A stretch of DNA of 64,000 bases from Zonotrichia leucophrys gambelii (Eukaryota; Chordata; Aves; Passeriformes; Passerellidae): contig NC_088169.1 in NCBI RefSeq assembly GCF_028769735.1, positions 45,537,229 through 45,601,228 of the forward strand. Direction: 5' to 3'. The notes beneath the pieces are model-generated. The model had not been told where the DNA came from. It saw nothing but the letters and a program-made list of their open reading frames with translations, and ran no database searches. The position numbers were made by a program, and so were the translations under genes. Shown piece after piece: positions 37,896 to 47,890 of this stretch; position 1 is the stretch's first letter, and every line of letters starts with the position of its first letter.

Positions 37896-40464
37896 ATAAT
37901 ATTTTTGTTACCCATGTACATTTTCTGGGGGAAGGAAACAAAAAAAGCCCTGTAAGTCAATTAAGTAGCTAGATAGGATCTTCAAATCAAAACTGTGACT
38001 TTATGCTGAGGGAAATAAAGACATATAAACTCTAAATCTCGATTTTTATACTTTACTGAAGTGAAATTAGATCTATTTCAAAAAATTGGTATAGATTATT
38101 GTCACAGAAAACTTCTGAATAGAAGGTATAATGCTTTGTCTGGAAAAGACCTTTTAAGGATTTGCTGCTAGTGAAGTCTTGGAAAGTTACAATGACAGAA
38201 GCTAGTAACTATTCAAGTGTGTCACTAATGATCAGTGTGCCACATAAAAACTTCTTGGCAGTAATATGTATTTTAACTCAAACTATACTCAAGCTCATAC
38301 CTCTTGCATATCCTTTTAAAATATGAACTGGCTTTACAACAAAAACAATGTCCTGCAAATTAAGGCAAGACTGTTTTAAAATATTGCAGGATGGTGGAAA
38401 AATGTTATAGTTTTGAAATGGTGTCAATGCATGAATTTTGTCACAGGTACCAAACTGACTACTTTAGATCAGTAACAGAGAGAGTTAGTAAAAAAAAGAA
38501 ATAAAGATAATTTGAAAACTTAATGGAGCAAGTAATGCTAAAGAATGTAGTTTGTTACTATCTCAGTCATAATAATAGATGAAAGCAGTATGAATTTGGC
38601 CTCAGTAGTTTAATGTCCCAGTTGTTTCAACCAGATATCAAGGCTATATTTTATTTACTGGACCTGCACTTTTCTTCAAATCAATGTATTCTTACAGTAC
38701 TGAAGGAAATGAAAATTTGATGTAATTTTTTAAAAGTGAATAATTTCACAGAATCACTCTACTTGTAACTGCAGTTTCTGTGATTGAATTGTATGGCAAA
38801 GTTAACATAAGTGCATTGAGATAAATATTTTAATTGATGCTACTTTGACACATGCAACAAAATTTGTCAGTGGTAGTTTAAATTGTCTTTCATCCCTCAT
38901 TTTAAGTCCTGTTGCTATCTGACATCGACTTACATGCTGTCAAAAATCAGTATATGTATTTTCTTGTTAATTACTGTTACTGTTTGTTTTCTTATCTCAT
39001 TGCTTTTTACAGGAAATTGTTCATATCTCAGCATGTGATTTTTCTACCTCTAAAACTCCATCCATCCACAGTGGCAAGGGTGAGGGGAAAGGGGTGTGAG
39101 AGATAGACGTGTGATTTGGGAGAGTCTCAGCTGGGGACACTGAATTCCTTCATAAACCATGACAACAATTAATACTAGTTTATATTCAAAACTTTGTTTA
39201 CCCTACTAATGTCTCAGAATGTAGAAAATATAAGGTTTTAAATTGTAGTATTTTGCTTCAGACCTTTATGAAGGCAAAGATCAGATCAAAAAAGTAATTA
39301 AGACTTATGACTTTTCAGTATATTTTCTAAGGCCAATTGCTTTCATTATTTGACTTTGCATGAATAAAATATAATGAAAACAATACATGTTATTTTGATT
39401 TAACACAAAGAATTATTTTGTGAGGGGAATATCTTTTTTTTGAAAATGTACTGTAATGTGAAAGAGATATTTGTTATGTGATTTAACTAGTATCAAGTCA
39501 AAGAAGGCTGGAAACACTGCAGGAGGAATACTGTAGTTATTAAATCCTGTGCCTGCATGGAATTGCAATACATAATGCAACACCCTGAAAATTAAAATTC
39601 CTTGAAGAATTTTAATAATCTTCAACCTATTCTGTGTATGGTTCTAGTACACCGGTTTAGTTCCAATGTTATTTTAAAAAAAATTATATTGATAAAAGAA
39701 AAAAAACATAACCCAAAGGAGTTGATAAAAAACCGTACACTAGATAAATTGATCTGTAAAGCACCTCCAGCCAAAGAGAGTTCTAGAGAAGATGACAGAG
39801 ATTCCTTCATTTTACAATGTGCAACTAAGATCAACATCTGCTACAAATATTCTCACTGATTTGTGATAACATCAAAGCTAGAAGTAATTTTCTCATGTAG
39901 TTCTAGATTTTAGAGTAGTGTGGGGGTTTGAGTATTTTTTAGTGACAACTTAGTTAGAAGTATCATGCAAGTAAAGAACTATTTCCTGTAAGAATTCAAT
40001 CACAAAATGGGTTCAATCACTGTGACACTGGAAAATTGTCAGATACCCATATTGTAAATATATTGGTTTCAAGTTCTGTTACAGGAGGTCAAAAGAAGAG
40101 ATTTAAAAGTTTTTCTATGAGTGAACTTTGACCAAGGCATAGATTGTGATGTGCTTTTACTGCATGTGCTAGCACTTTAAATCTTCCATATAAATTACAA
40201 ACTGCAATGCTAATGCAAAGCTACCTGATTGCAATGCTAACTGAAACTGAAGAATTGTACTTAATCTGCACAAACCCAGTAATTTAGTAATCAACTATAT
40301 TTTAGCTAAACTTTGAGCTAGAATTGACAGTTTCAATACAGCTTTTAAATGTCTATTTGCTATATGAGGTTGAACATCATGTCTTTCTTCAGATTGATGT
40401 GGTTAAGGAGATTCCTAAAACGTGGCTAAAGTTAGATGATGAGGTGGAGATAGCTGGTCAAGAG
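37896..40464. other. Gene-free AT-rich unique DNA
   Basis: No gene, mobile element or RNA gene is recognised. Only chance open frames of up to about 85 codons occur. Confidence 0.6.
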
Positions 40465-41018
40465 AAACAATTATCCTTCTGTATTGGTGAGACCTCACCT
40501 TGAATATGCTGTGCAGTTCTGGGCCCCAAAATTTAAGGATGTCAAGGTAATTGAATATGTTCAGAGGAGAGCAGCAAAGGCTGTGAAAGGGCTGGAAGGA
40601 ATATCCCATAAGGAGTGGGTCAGGACTTTGGAATTGTCTGGTTTGGGGAAAAGGAGGCTGAGCAGTGACCTCATTGCTCTCTACAGCTTCCTGACAAGGC
40701 AGGGGAGAGGGAAGTGTTGATCTCTTCTCCCTGGTACCCAGTGGTCAGACACATGGGAATGGTTCAAAGCTGCACCAAGAGAGGTTCAGACTGGGCATTA
40801 GGAAACCTTTCTTCACTAAGGGAGTGGTTAAATCCTAGAACAGGCTTTGTAGAGAGGTGGTTGGTATTAAAAACCTATCAGTAAGAGGCATTTAGAAAAT
40901 GCCTGTAATAACTTGATTAGCTCTGAATAACTTTAATGTGATCAGCTCTGAAGTGCTCAGGCAGCTGGATTAGGTGATCACTGTAGGTCACTTCCAAATG
41001 AAAAAGTCTGTTGTATTC
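40465..41018 (+). mobile_element. CR1 LINE, ORF2 C-terminus and 3' UTR
   Basis: The frame at 40484-40720 preserves the conserved C-terminal ORF2 peptide: [18 protein letters not shown], then [13 protein letters not shown], then a [16 protein letters not shown] segment. The standard 3' UTR follows: 'GTGGTCAGACACATGGG' near 40741, 'AGACTGGGCATTAGGAAACC' near 40788, 'CTAGAACAGGCTTTGTAGAGAGGTGG' near 40835, ending 'GATTAGGTGATCACTGTAGGTCACTTCCAA' and a degenerate tail by about 41018. It is 5'-truncated and cannot act on its own. The ORF2 end domain belongs to the endonuclease/reverse-transcriptase polyprotein that copies CR1 RNA. Confidence 0.93.
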
Positions 41019-43558
41019 CAAGAAAAGAAATAAGCTGCTGTCAGGACACATCATGTGCTGCTCAGTGTGGAAGCTGTTGTAGTAGCCAATGTAGACATTG
41101 AAGTACTGGGAAAGTATTTGTTGTAATAGAAGTTTATATTTGGTCACCTGAACCATTCCCTAGGATCCATTTACTATGTTGACCAGATATTCAGTTCAGC
41201 TGCCTGTGCACCTACATCCTGTGTTCTCCAATATTTTCTAAGAAGTCAAAGACGTCTGCAGAGTATAATTTCATTTTACTAAGGTCACTTCAGAAATTTT
41301 AGTCAAGAAGATTGTATGCTAGGAAGAAAATACATATATATACACGTATCTTTATGTGTAACAAGTTCATAAACAATTTTAATGTATTAGAGATATATAA
41401 ATGAGAAACAAATTTTATAATATTTATGTAGTAATACATATGAACAAAAATGGTTTTTTCTGCAGCTGAATAATTTTTCAAACTGGGTCAATGAGAATTT
41501 TTTAACAGGCTTCACTTTGTACTGCAAAGACATAACTATCATAATAAAATTAAAGGGTGGTTTTGCAACGACTGAATTAATGAAATTCTTTCAAGGAGAT
41601 ATATTGATTAAATTTATAAACAAAACCCTGAACAATATGGATGAATTTTAAAATTCAGTGATAAATTGATGTAGTGAAATAGTGTCAAAATTTATTTTCT
41701 TTAAAAATGAGAATTTTCTTAGCCTCATTTGTTCTTATTTTCAGTAGTTTTCAGTAGATTTCAACACATTTATATATTAAGTATCAGTAGTATTTCGCAG
41801 AAATAATAGTACATAGAAAATAGTCTTTAGCACTGTAAAAATAAAATCCATAACTAGCATTGAACATGTAAGTTTCCTACAAAACTGCTGATTTAAAGTA
41901 TTCGTGTTAAGCATTGAATGCTGCTGATGGTTGGTTACAACTGTTGTTAAAGGAGGGATAGAAAACGCTACAAGGAAACAAAAAAAAAATTACAGTATTT
42001 GGTGATACTCTTGGGTAAATGGAGCATATATTTTCATCTCTCCAGACACGGAAATTTATCTGCAACATATAGGACAGAGTTCTGGAGTCACCCCACTCTC
42101 TCTATATAGTCGTGTATTACATGGACACATTTTTAAGCAAACTGAATTCCTTATTAAGCAGATGTCTTTTTCTGGTTAGATGAATCATGTATCAAAAGTT
42201 CAGAACAATGAACAATATCCACAGTATAGACCTCTTAAGTTAGTTGCAACTAATTAAATTCTGAGAGTCATCAAAGTGATTAATTAGAGCATTAGTATGC
42301 ATTAGCCTATAAGAAAATCAGTAAATTTCAAATAATATATTTATCTTTGCAATAACTTCCTGAGTATCTTGTGGCATAAGTGAGACAATTTCTCAGTAGT
42401 CCAACTGATATTCATTCTTTCATTACTTGATAATTTTCTCTTTTATAGCTTGCCAGTTGACTCCTTTTTAAGGTTGTAGAACCCCTTTTGTCTTTTTCCT
42501 AAATTCAAACCTCTGAAGTGAACATATTTCTAATTGCCAAAATTATTATAAATGGTATTATGCCCAGAGATATTTCCTGCTATTCCAATCATTAGTTCAT
42601 TATCAAAACCAAAGACATTTATTGTTTGCATCTCATTGCTTATACTACACTGTGTGCAGTGGTTTAGAGACAGAAGGAACAAATATCTAATATATATACT
42701 TTCATTTGATATTCTTGTCTGATAGTATGTTTCCTTGTAGTGAGGGAAAGTTTTTTGCTTTGAGGGAAAAAACCTTTATGAGTTAGAAAAGGACACCTTC
42801 TGCATCTAACAGAGCATTAACAAAGAAGAGTACAAAAGCATTTTGGCAAAGAAATGCCACTGATACATATCACAATTTTCTCAGGGAAACATCTTTGTAG
42901 TCTGAGAGGTAATTAGGACAACTAACTCTCTCTTCAAGGAAAGAAAGGGCATTATTTCTAAATAATTGAAGGTAATAAAATCAGCAGTAGGCAACACTCC
43001 AGTGAGCTAGGGTTTGGTCAGACTCCTTTTTTTCTCCTTAACGGCAGATGGACCTGAATTTCAAACAAGCTAATTTTTTTTTTTTGGGGGGGTTTTGGTG
43101 TGGGGTTTTGGGGTTTTTTTTTCAGTGGGGTGGGGTGGTGGTGGTGTTCTTGCCTTGTGCAGTGTTACATAATGGGTCACATGAAAAATTTAAATCCACA
43201 GCACTGTAAGGTAAATGCAATAGTTACATTTTTAAAAATACATACTAATTCTCCTGCAAATTTTAATGCTCTCTTCATAAGTAGTGTGCAGGTTCATAAA
43301 CAAGGAAGGCTCAGAAAAGAGGAGTAGAAGGCTGACAGAACAAGACTGCCTTTTATAAATTGTCTTTACATTTTGTCCTCTCCCTATGCAGCTGTTTTAT
43401 CTGTGTGATATTCCCAGGTTCAGTGGTTCACAGCCCAATTTATAACTATACATCTTGTCTTTTTGAATGCACTTGGATTCTGAACTAGAGAAAAAACATT
43501 GACGAATTAGTTACGAATAGTAAATCTCATAATTTCCCCCCAAAATGTTGTCGCTTGT
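41019..43558. other. Gene-free AT-rich unique DNA
   Basis: No gene or mobile element is recognised. A short T-then-G-rich segment at 43073-43150 is listed separately. The rest is AT-rich with chance open frames. Confidence 0.6.
43073..43150 (+). repeat. T/G low-complexity tract with G-quadruplex potential
   Basis: The plus strand carries G runs of 7, 4, 4, 4 and 4 bases separated by TTTTGGTGT, TTTT, a T run with CAGT, and T. The core is TGGGGTTTTGGGG at 43101-43113, followed by GGGGTGGGG at 43127-43135. Four or more runs of at least four G within about 55 nt satisfy the usual intramolecular quadruplex pattern. Confidence 0.75.
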
Positions 43559-43654
43559 TGTCATGGTTTGAGCTTGGCACAGAGCTAGTGCTTTTTATGA
43601 AAATGCTCTTACTCTGGTGTCTGTTGTGAGATGTGACTAGGAATAAGCAAAACA
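43559..43654 (-). mobile_element. Inverted 96-bp piece of the family A LTR 3' end
   Basis: Starting TGTCATGGTTTGAGC, this is the reverse complement of the last 95-96 bp of the family A LTR (compare 44994-45088 and 46518-46612). It stops at AAGCAAAACA and passes directly into the internal region of the element. Relative to the other copies it has about ten C-to-T changes on the plus strand (G-to-A in the LTR's own sense), including a CCCCC-to-TTTTT change near 43592-43596, and almost no other change. Its outer end sits exactly at the proposed target duplication. Confidence 0.88.
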
Positions 43655-43765
43655 TGTACTAAGTTAAGGTAGATAGATAGTGAATTTAAGGTATTGTTGT
43701 GTAGAAGTGTTTTGTAAGTCTGTTGATAATTTTAGAAAGTGTATTCTCGGAGGTGAAGGGTGGAA
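43655..43765 (+). repeat. Left copy of the element's 3' internal segment
   Basis: This 111-bp stretch is a near-identical copy of 45177-45287, with two or three differences, and is placed directly before LTR1 just as the other copy is placed before LTR2. It ends with the purine-rich GGAGGTGAAGGGTGGAA that precedes each LTR. Together with LTR1 it makes a tandem unit with a 1522-bp offset. Confidence 0.92.
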
Positions 43766-45088
43766 TGTGGTGGTTTGACCAGGAAGGAGTGGGAATTCTG
43801 GGAAGCTGTGGTCAAACCAATGAAGGTTTTGGGTTTGAGACTGGCACCCGGTGTAGCCAGTGGGGTTTGGACACACCTCCGAGAATACACAGGGGTTAAA
43901 AGCAGGGCACTGCTCTTGGATCTCTCTCTTGGGACGTCGCTTCGAAGAGGTCAGATCTCTTCCCCCGTCCAGCCTCTACTGCTGGGCGGGGGGAGGGGCA
44001 ACCATGCGGTAGGCCCGGGGCCTGGACAGAGATGGGAGTGAGAAAGCCTTCAAGGATGGAAGGGTGGAGGAGCCTCAAGAAACATCGGGCAGCCATTCTC
44101 TCCCCCCCAGGAGGGAGAGAGAGGGAGAGTCGGCGGTGATAGCAGCTGGCCTAGGAGGAGAAAGGGGGGGAAGGGCGCAGCCCAGCCGGCCGCAGCAGCA
44201 GCAGCACGTGTGGGAGTATTATCGTTCTGAGATAGACAAAGACTGAAAACTTTTAACCCTTTCTTGCATGATTGGGGCCTTGCAAAAATGCTAATCTTCT
44301 TCGAAGCTGAATAAGAAGGGAGATGAGAGATGAGATAAGATAAAGACCTGGCCCGGAGAATGTGGAGATGATTAGATGGGGAGAGATGATTTAGAGTAGC
44401 CTTTTGGCTAGACTTTTCTCGTGGCTATAGACTCAGTTGTTCCTGTGACACAAACTGCATTTAGGGGGAGGCAGTGCCTCAAAACCAGGAGGGTTCATTC
44501 GTGAGGACCCCCCGGCCCCAGGAGGTTAGAAAAATATGGAGGGGACAGAGGTCCCAAAAGCAGAGACTGTGCCTTTTTAGAGTGAGACAAAGCATCCTTG
44601 AAAGACAACCCTAAAAGCAGCTCTGGTCCATGCCGTCAGTGGTGAGAGCACTGGGCATAGAAGGAAGATGTCACAAGCGGCAAAAAGACTTTTTCCGGGC
44701 GGTGCCGAAGTGACAAAGAAGCACACGAGGTTTCAGTGTGTTTCCAAGAGAAGCCTATGGAACAAGAAAGACTCCTTTCCTCTTCATGAACTGCAGTTTG
44801 AGTATACTAAAGTGTGAGGCCAAAGCTGAGCAGTTGATTTGGGAGAATGTATCAGATTGGGAAAGTCAGGGAGTGGAGAGGAGGAAAGTTTTTTTGTAAG
44901 GTTTTCAATTTCTTTTTTTCTTTTTCCTTATAGTCTTTCCCTATTTTCCTGTAGTTTAAGTAATAAAGTGTTCTTTATGTTTAAGTTAGAGCCTGTTTTG
45001 CTTATTCCTAGTCACATCTCACAGCAGACACCAGAGTGAAGCATTTTCATGGGGGGCACTGGCTCTGTGCCAGGCTAAAACCATGACA
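43766..45088 (+). mobile_element. Family A LTR, first copy (LTR1, 1323 bp)
   Basis: The LTR is complete from TGTGGTGGTTTGACC to AAACCATGACA, with AATAAA at 44962-44967. It differs from LTR2 at about 57 sites by eye (about 4%). The differences are lopsided: about 23 sites are A here and G in LTR2 against about 7 the other way, and about 11 are T here and C in LTR2 against about 2. Where checked against the third copy (4969-6296), LTR2 usually has the ancestral base. Near the 5' end TGGTTTGACCA (43771-43781) and TGGTCAAACCA (43809-43819) form an inverted repeat. The LTR is followed at once by a primer-binding site, so it serves as the 5' LTR. Confidence 0.94.
44962..44967 (+). promoter_or_regulatory. 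LTR1 polyadenylation signal
   Basis: AATAAA lies about 122 bp before the LTR 3' end, at the same place as in the other family A copies. Confidence 0.8.
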
Positions 45089-45093
45089 TTTTT

Positions 45094-45115
45094 TGGTTCC
45101 CTGGACCGGGAATCG
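45094..45115 (+). promoter_or_regulatory. tRNA-Glu-type primer-binding site
   Basis: TGGTTCCCTGGACCGGGAAT followed by CG starts 5 nt after the end of LTR1. The 3' end of vertebrate tRNA-Glu (…GATTCCCGGTCAGGGAA plus CCA) has the complement TGGTTCCCTGACCGGGAATC, so the site matches apart from one extra G. It would prime minus-strand DNA synthesis. The position directly after an LTR makes a chance match very unlikely. Confidence 0.85.
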
Positions 45116-45270
45116 AATTACGGGAGAATGATGAGATAAAGCTGTGAGATGGGACCAAGAGGAATAAGAAAAAGCATGTACTAAGTTAAGGTAGATAGAT
45201 AGTGAATCTAAGGTATTGTTGTGTAGAAGTGTTTTGTAATTCTGTTGATAATTTTAGAAAGTGTATTCTC

Positions 45271-45287
45271 GGAGGTGAAGGGTGGAA
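45271..45287 (+). promoter_or_regulatory. Purine-rich tract before LTR2 (candidate polypurine tract)
   Basis: GGAGGTGAAGGGTGGAA, 15 purines in 17 bases, abuts the TG of LTR2 and is the expected primer region for plus-strand synthesis. An identical tract abuts LTR1 at 43749-43765. The two T bases make it an imperfect tract. Confidence 0.65.
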
Positions 45288-46612
45288 TGTGGTGGTTTGA
45301 CCAGGAAGGAGTGGGAATTCTGGGAAGCTGTGGTCAAACCAATGAAGGTTTTGGGTTTGAGACTGGCACCCGGTGTAGCCAGTGGGGTTTGGACACACCT
45401 CCGAGAATACACAGGGGTTAAAAGCAGGGCACTGCCCTTGGCACTCTCTCTTGGGACGTCGCTTCGAAGAGGTCAGATCTCTTCCCCCGTCCAGCCTCTA
45501 CTGCTGGGCGGGGGGAGGGGCAGCCATGCGGTAGGCCCGGGGCCTGGACAGAGATGGGGGTGAGAAAGCCTTCAAGGATGGAAGGGTGGAGGAGCCCCAA
45601 GAGACGTCGGGCAGCCATTCCCCCCCCCCCCAGGAGGGAGAGAGAGGGAGAGTCGGCGGTGATAGCAGCCGGCCCAGGAGGAGAAAGGGGGGGAAGGGTG
45701 CAGCCCGGCCGGCCGCAGCAGCAGCCGCACGTGTGGGAGTATTATCGTTCTGAGATAGACAGAGACTGAAAACTTTTAACCCTTTCTTTCATGATTGGGG
45801 CCTTGCAAAAATGCTAATCCTCCTCGAAGCTGAATAAGAAGGGAGATAAGAGATGAGATGAGACAAGGACCTGGCCCGAAGAACGTAGAGATGATTAGAT
45901 GGGGAGAGATGATTTAGAGTGGCCTTTTGGCTAGACTTTTCTTGTGGCCATGGACTCAGTTTGTTCCTGTGACACAGACTGCATTTAGGGGGAGGCAGTG
46001 CCTCAAAACCAGGAGGGTTCATTCGTGAAGACCCCCCGGCCCCAGGGGGTTGGAAAAATATGGAGGGGACAGATGTCCCAAAGCAGAGACTGTGCCTTTT
46101 TAGAGTGAGACAAGGCATCCTTGAAAGACAACCCTAAAAGCAGCTCTGGTCCATGCCGTCAGTGGTGAGAGCACTGGGCATGGAAAGAAGATGTCACAAG
46201 CAGCAAAAAACTTTTTTCCGGGCGGTGCCGAAGTGACAAAGAAGCACACGAGGTTTCAGTGTGTTTCCAAGAGAAGCCTATAGAACGAGAAGGACTCCTT
46301 TCCTCTTCATGAACTGCAGTTTGAGTATACTAACGTGTGGGGCCAAGGCTGGGCAGTTGATTTGGGAGAATGTATCGGATTGGGAAAGTCAGGGAGTGGG
46401 GAGGAGGAAAGTTTTTTTGTAAGGTTTTCAATTTCTTTTTTTTCTTTTCCTTATAGTCTTTCCCTATTTTCCTGTAGTTTAAGTAATAAAGTGTTCTCTA
46501 TGTTTAAGTTAGAGCCTGTTTTGCTTATTCCTGGTCACATCTCACAGCAGACACCAGAGTGAAGCATTTTCATGGGAGGGCACTGGCTCTGTGCCAGGCT
46601 CAAACCATGACA
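45288..46612 (+). mobile_element. Family A LTR, second copy (LTR2, 1325 bp)
   Basis: The LTR is complete from TGTGGTGGTTTGACC to CTCAAACCATGACA, with AATAAA at 46485-46490. It serves as the 3' LTR of the mini-provirus. It keeps more of the bases found in the third copy (4969-6296) than LTR1 does. Right after it comes CTTAT, the proposed right-hand target duplication. Open frames shared by both LTRs (for example 45282-45563 and its twin at 43760-44041) are repeated only because the LTR is repeated. Confidence 0.95.
46485..46490 (+). promoter_or_regulatory. LTR2 polyadenylation signal
   Basis: AATAAA lies about 122 bp before the LTR2 end and would end transcripts in the R region of the 3' LTR. 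Confidence 0.8.
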
Positions 46613-46985
46613 CTTATTCAGTTTAGTTTTTTTCTATTAAAAAGAAAACAAACCCAAACTTCAAGAAATGTCAGAAATAGATTATTTAAAAATAAATATC
46701 TGCAAATGCAGTGGATCAAACTCCAAACACCCTAAAAGGTTTGTAATATTCTAAATAACATTTTTGAGGGAAATAAACAAACAAACCCTCACAAAATTTC
46801 ATTGAAACTCACTGTAAATGTCCACCAGTAAAGCAAATAATTTTAAGATCTGTTTAAGTAACTAAAGTGTGCTTACTTTTCCTGTATGTCAAATGTTTTG
46901 TATTGAATTACACTTTTTTCAGATAAAGTACACTAAATTATCAATCAGATGCTTTCTATTAAAACACAAAATAAGTCCATAAAAT

Positions 46986-47013
46986 GTGTGTGTGTTTGTG
47001 TGTGTGTGTGTGT
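46986..47013. repeat. TG dinucleotide microsatellite
   Basis: About 13 to 14 TG units, with one TTTG interruption. Confidence 0.9.
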
Positions 47014-47778
47014 GCTCATTTAAATACCCTGGTATCTGTGAGCAGTGTTCATGTCATCAAACAAAATAAAACTGGAAAAGTGATCTGATTTCTTTTTTTT
47101 CCTACTGCTTTTTCTCATTTTTAAAACCCTTTAACACAAACTTATTTTTTGAAGAAAAGTAAAGGCTGTGAACTCTGTCATTGTTTCTCATATTGTCAGG
47201 CTTCAGAGAACAGTAAGTACAATTTTCTGTGATAGACTGATCACTTGGAACTCTGATTTTGCCTCCTCATGGCCCCTTGAATTTTTTTTCAGACTACTAC
47301 AATCACAAGTTAGAATCAAAAGACAGATAAATACTAGAGAAAACAGCTCTGTCTCATAGTCTGATCTGTCAAAATTTGGCCTGCATTCAGTGTTATTTGG
47401 CCTGAATAAACAGCATTAAAAAACTAAAGACAAGACAAACAACCTTTAATGTAGCATAGATTGCTGAAAAGAAGGTAAGCTACAATTACCAGATGAATGA
47501 ATAAAAGATAAAATTGTTGTAAATATGCAATTTAACTACTTGGTTAATTAAAACTACTTGATAATTTCTAGTTAAGCATCTGAAGAATAACATATTAGCA
47601 TATCAATAGGAACATAATTGTATGTTCATTCTTTATGTAAAATTGTGTTTGTTACATGTGTCTTAATTTCACATTCATTACCCTCGCTTTAGTTTTAGGT
47701 CTTGTGTGTACTTTAAGGGTGTTTCTTTACCCAGACTCTTTAATGATAAAGCTATAGCAAGTAGTATCAATAAAGCAA

Positions 47779-47827
47779 ATATTATTGCCTATCAATATAT
47801 CTTGTATATATTGATAGGCAATAATAT
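47779..47827. repeat. Perfect 22-bp inverted repeat (5-nt loop)
   Basis: The arm at 47779-47800 is exactly complementary to 47806-47827 around the loop CTTGT. The central part, TTGCCTATCAATATAT, is not simple TA, so this is not just microsatellite self-pairing. A TA-rich microsatellite follows at once. Confidence 0.9.
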
Positions 47828-47890
47828 ATATATTATATATATATATATATATGTATATGTATATATATATAATATAATATATATATATAC
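47822..47890. repeat. TA-rich microsatellite
   Basis: TA/ATA/TGTATA repeats run continuously from the right arm of the hairpin to about 47890. Confidence 0.9.

Larger units (their letters stand above)
45089..45287 (+). mobile_element. Residual internal region of the mini-provirus (199 bp)
   Basis: This is all that lies between two full LTRs. It opens with a five-T spacer and the primer-binding site, passes through about 60 bp of leader-like sequence, then joins a 111-bp segment ending in the purine-rich tract before LTR2. No gag, pol or env sequence remains, so it could spread only with proteins from another element, or it is simply a deleted provirus. One copy cannot tell a non-autonomous family from a private deletion. 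GGAATAAGAAAAAGCATG at 45161-45178 resembles GGAATAAGCAAAACATG at the left junction (43640-43656). Confidence 0.88.
43554..46617. repeat. Probable 5-bp target-site duplication around the composite family A element
   Basis: CTTGT at 43554-43558 directly precedes the inverted LTR end, and CTTAT at 46613-46617 directly follows LTR2. Four of five bases match, and the difference is one G/A transition. If real, it shows that the whole 43559-46612 structure, including the inverted left end, was inserted as one unit. Confidence 0.5.

Noticed and set aside
40484..40720. Conserved-looking 78-codon protein
   Set aside because: It is the C-terminal remnant of CR1 ORF2, not a host gene.
45094..45120. tRNA-Glu-like sequence
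   Set aside because: Only the complement of the tRNA 3' end is present, directly after an LTR. It is a primer-binding site, not a tRNA gene.
43760..45563. Twin 93-codon frames at 43760-44041 and 45282-45563 that look like a duplicated gene
   Set aside because: They are the same LTR sequence present twice and are not genes.
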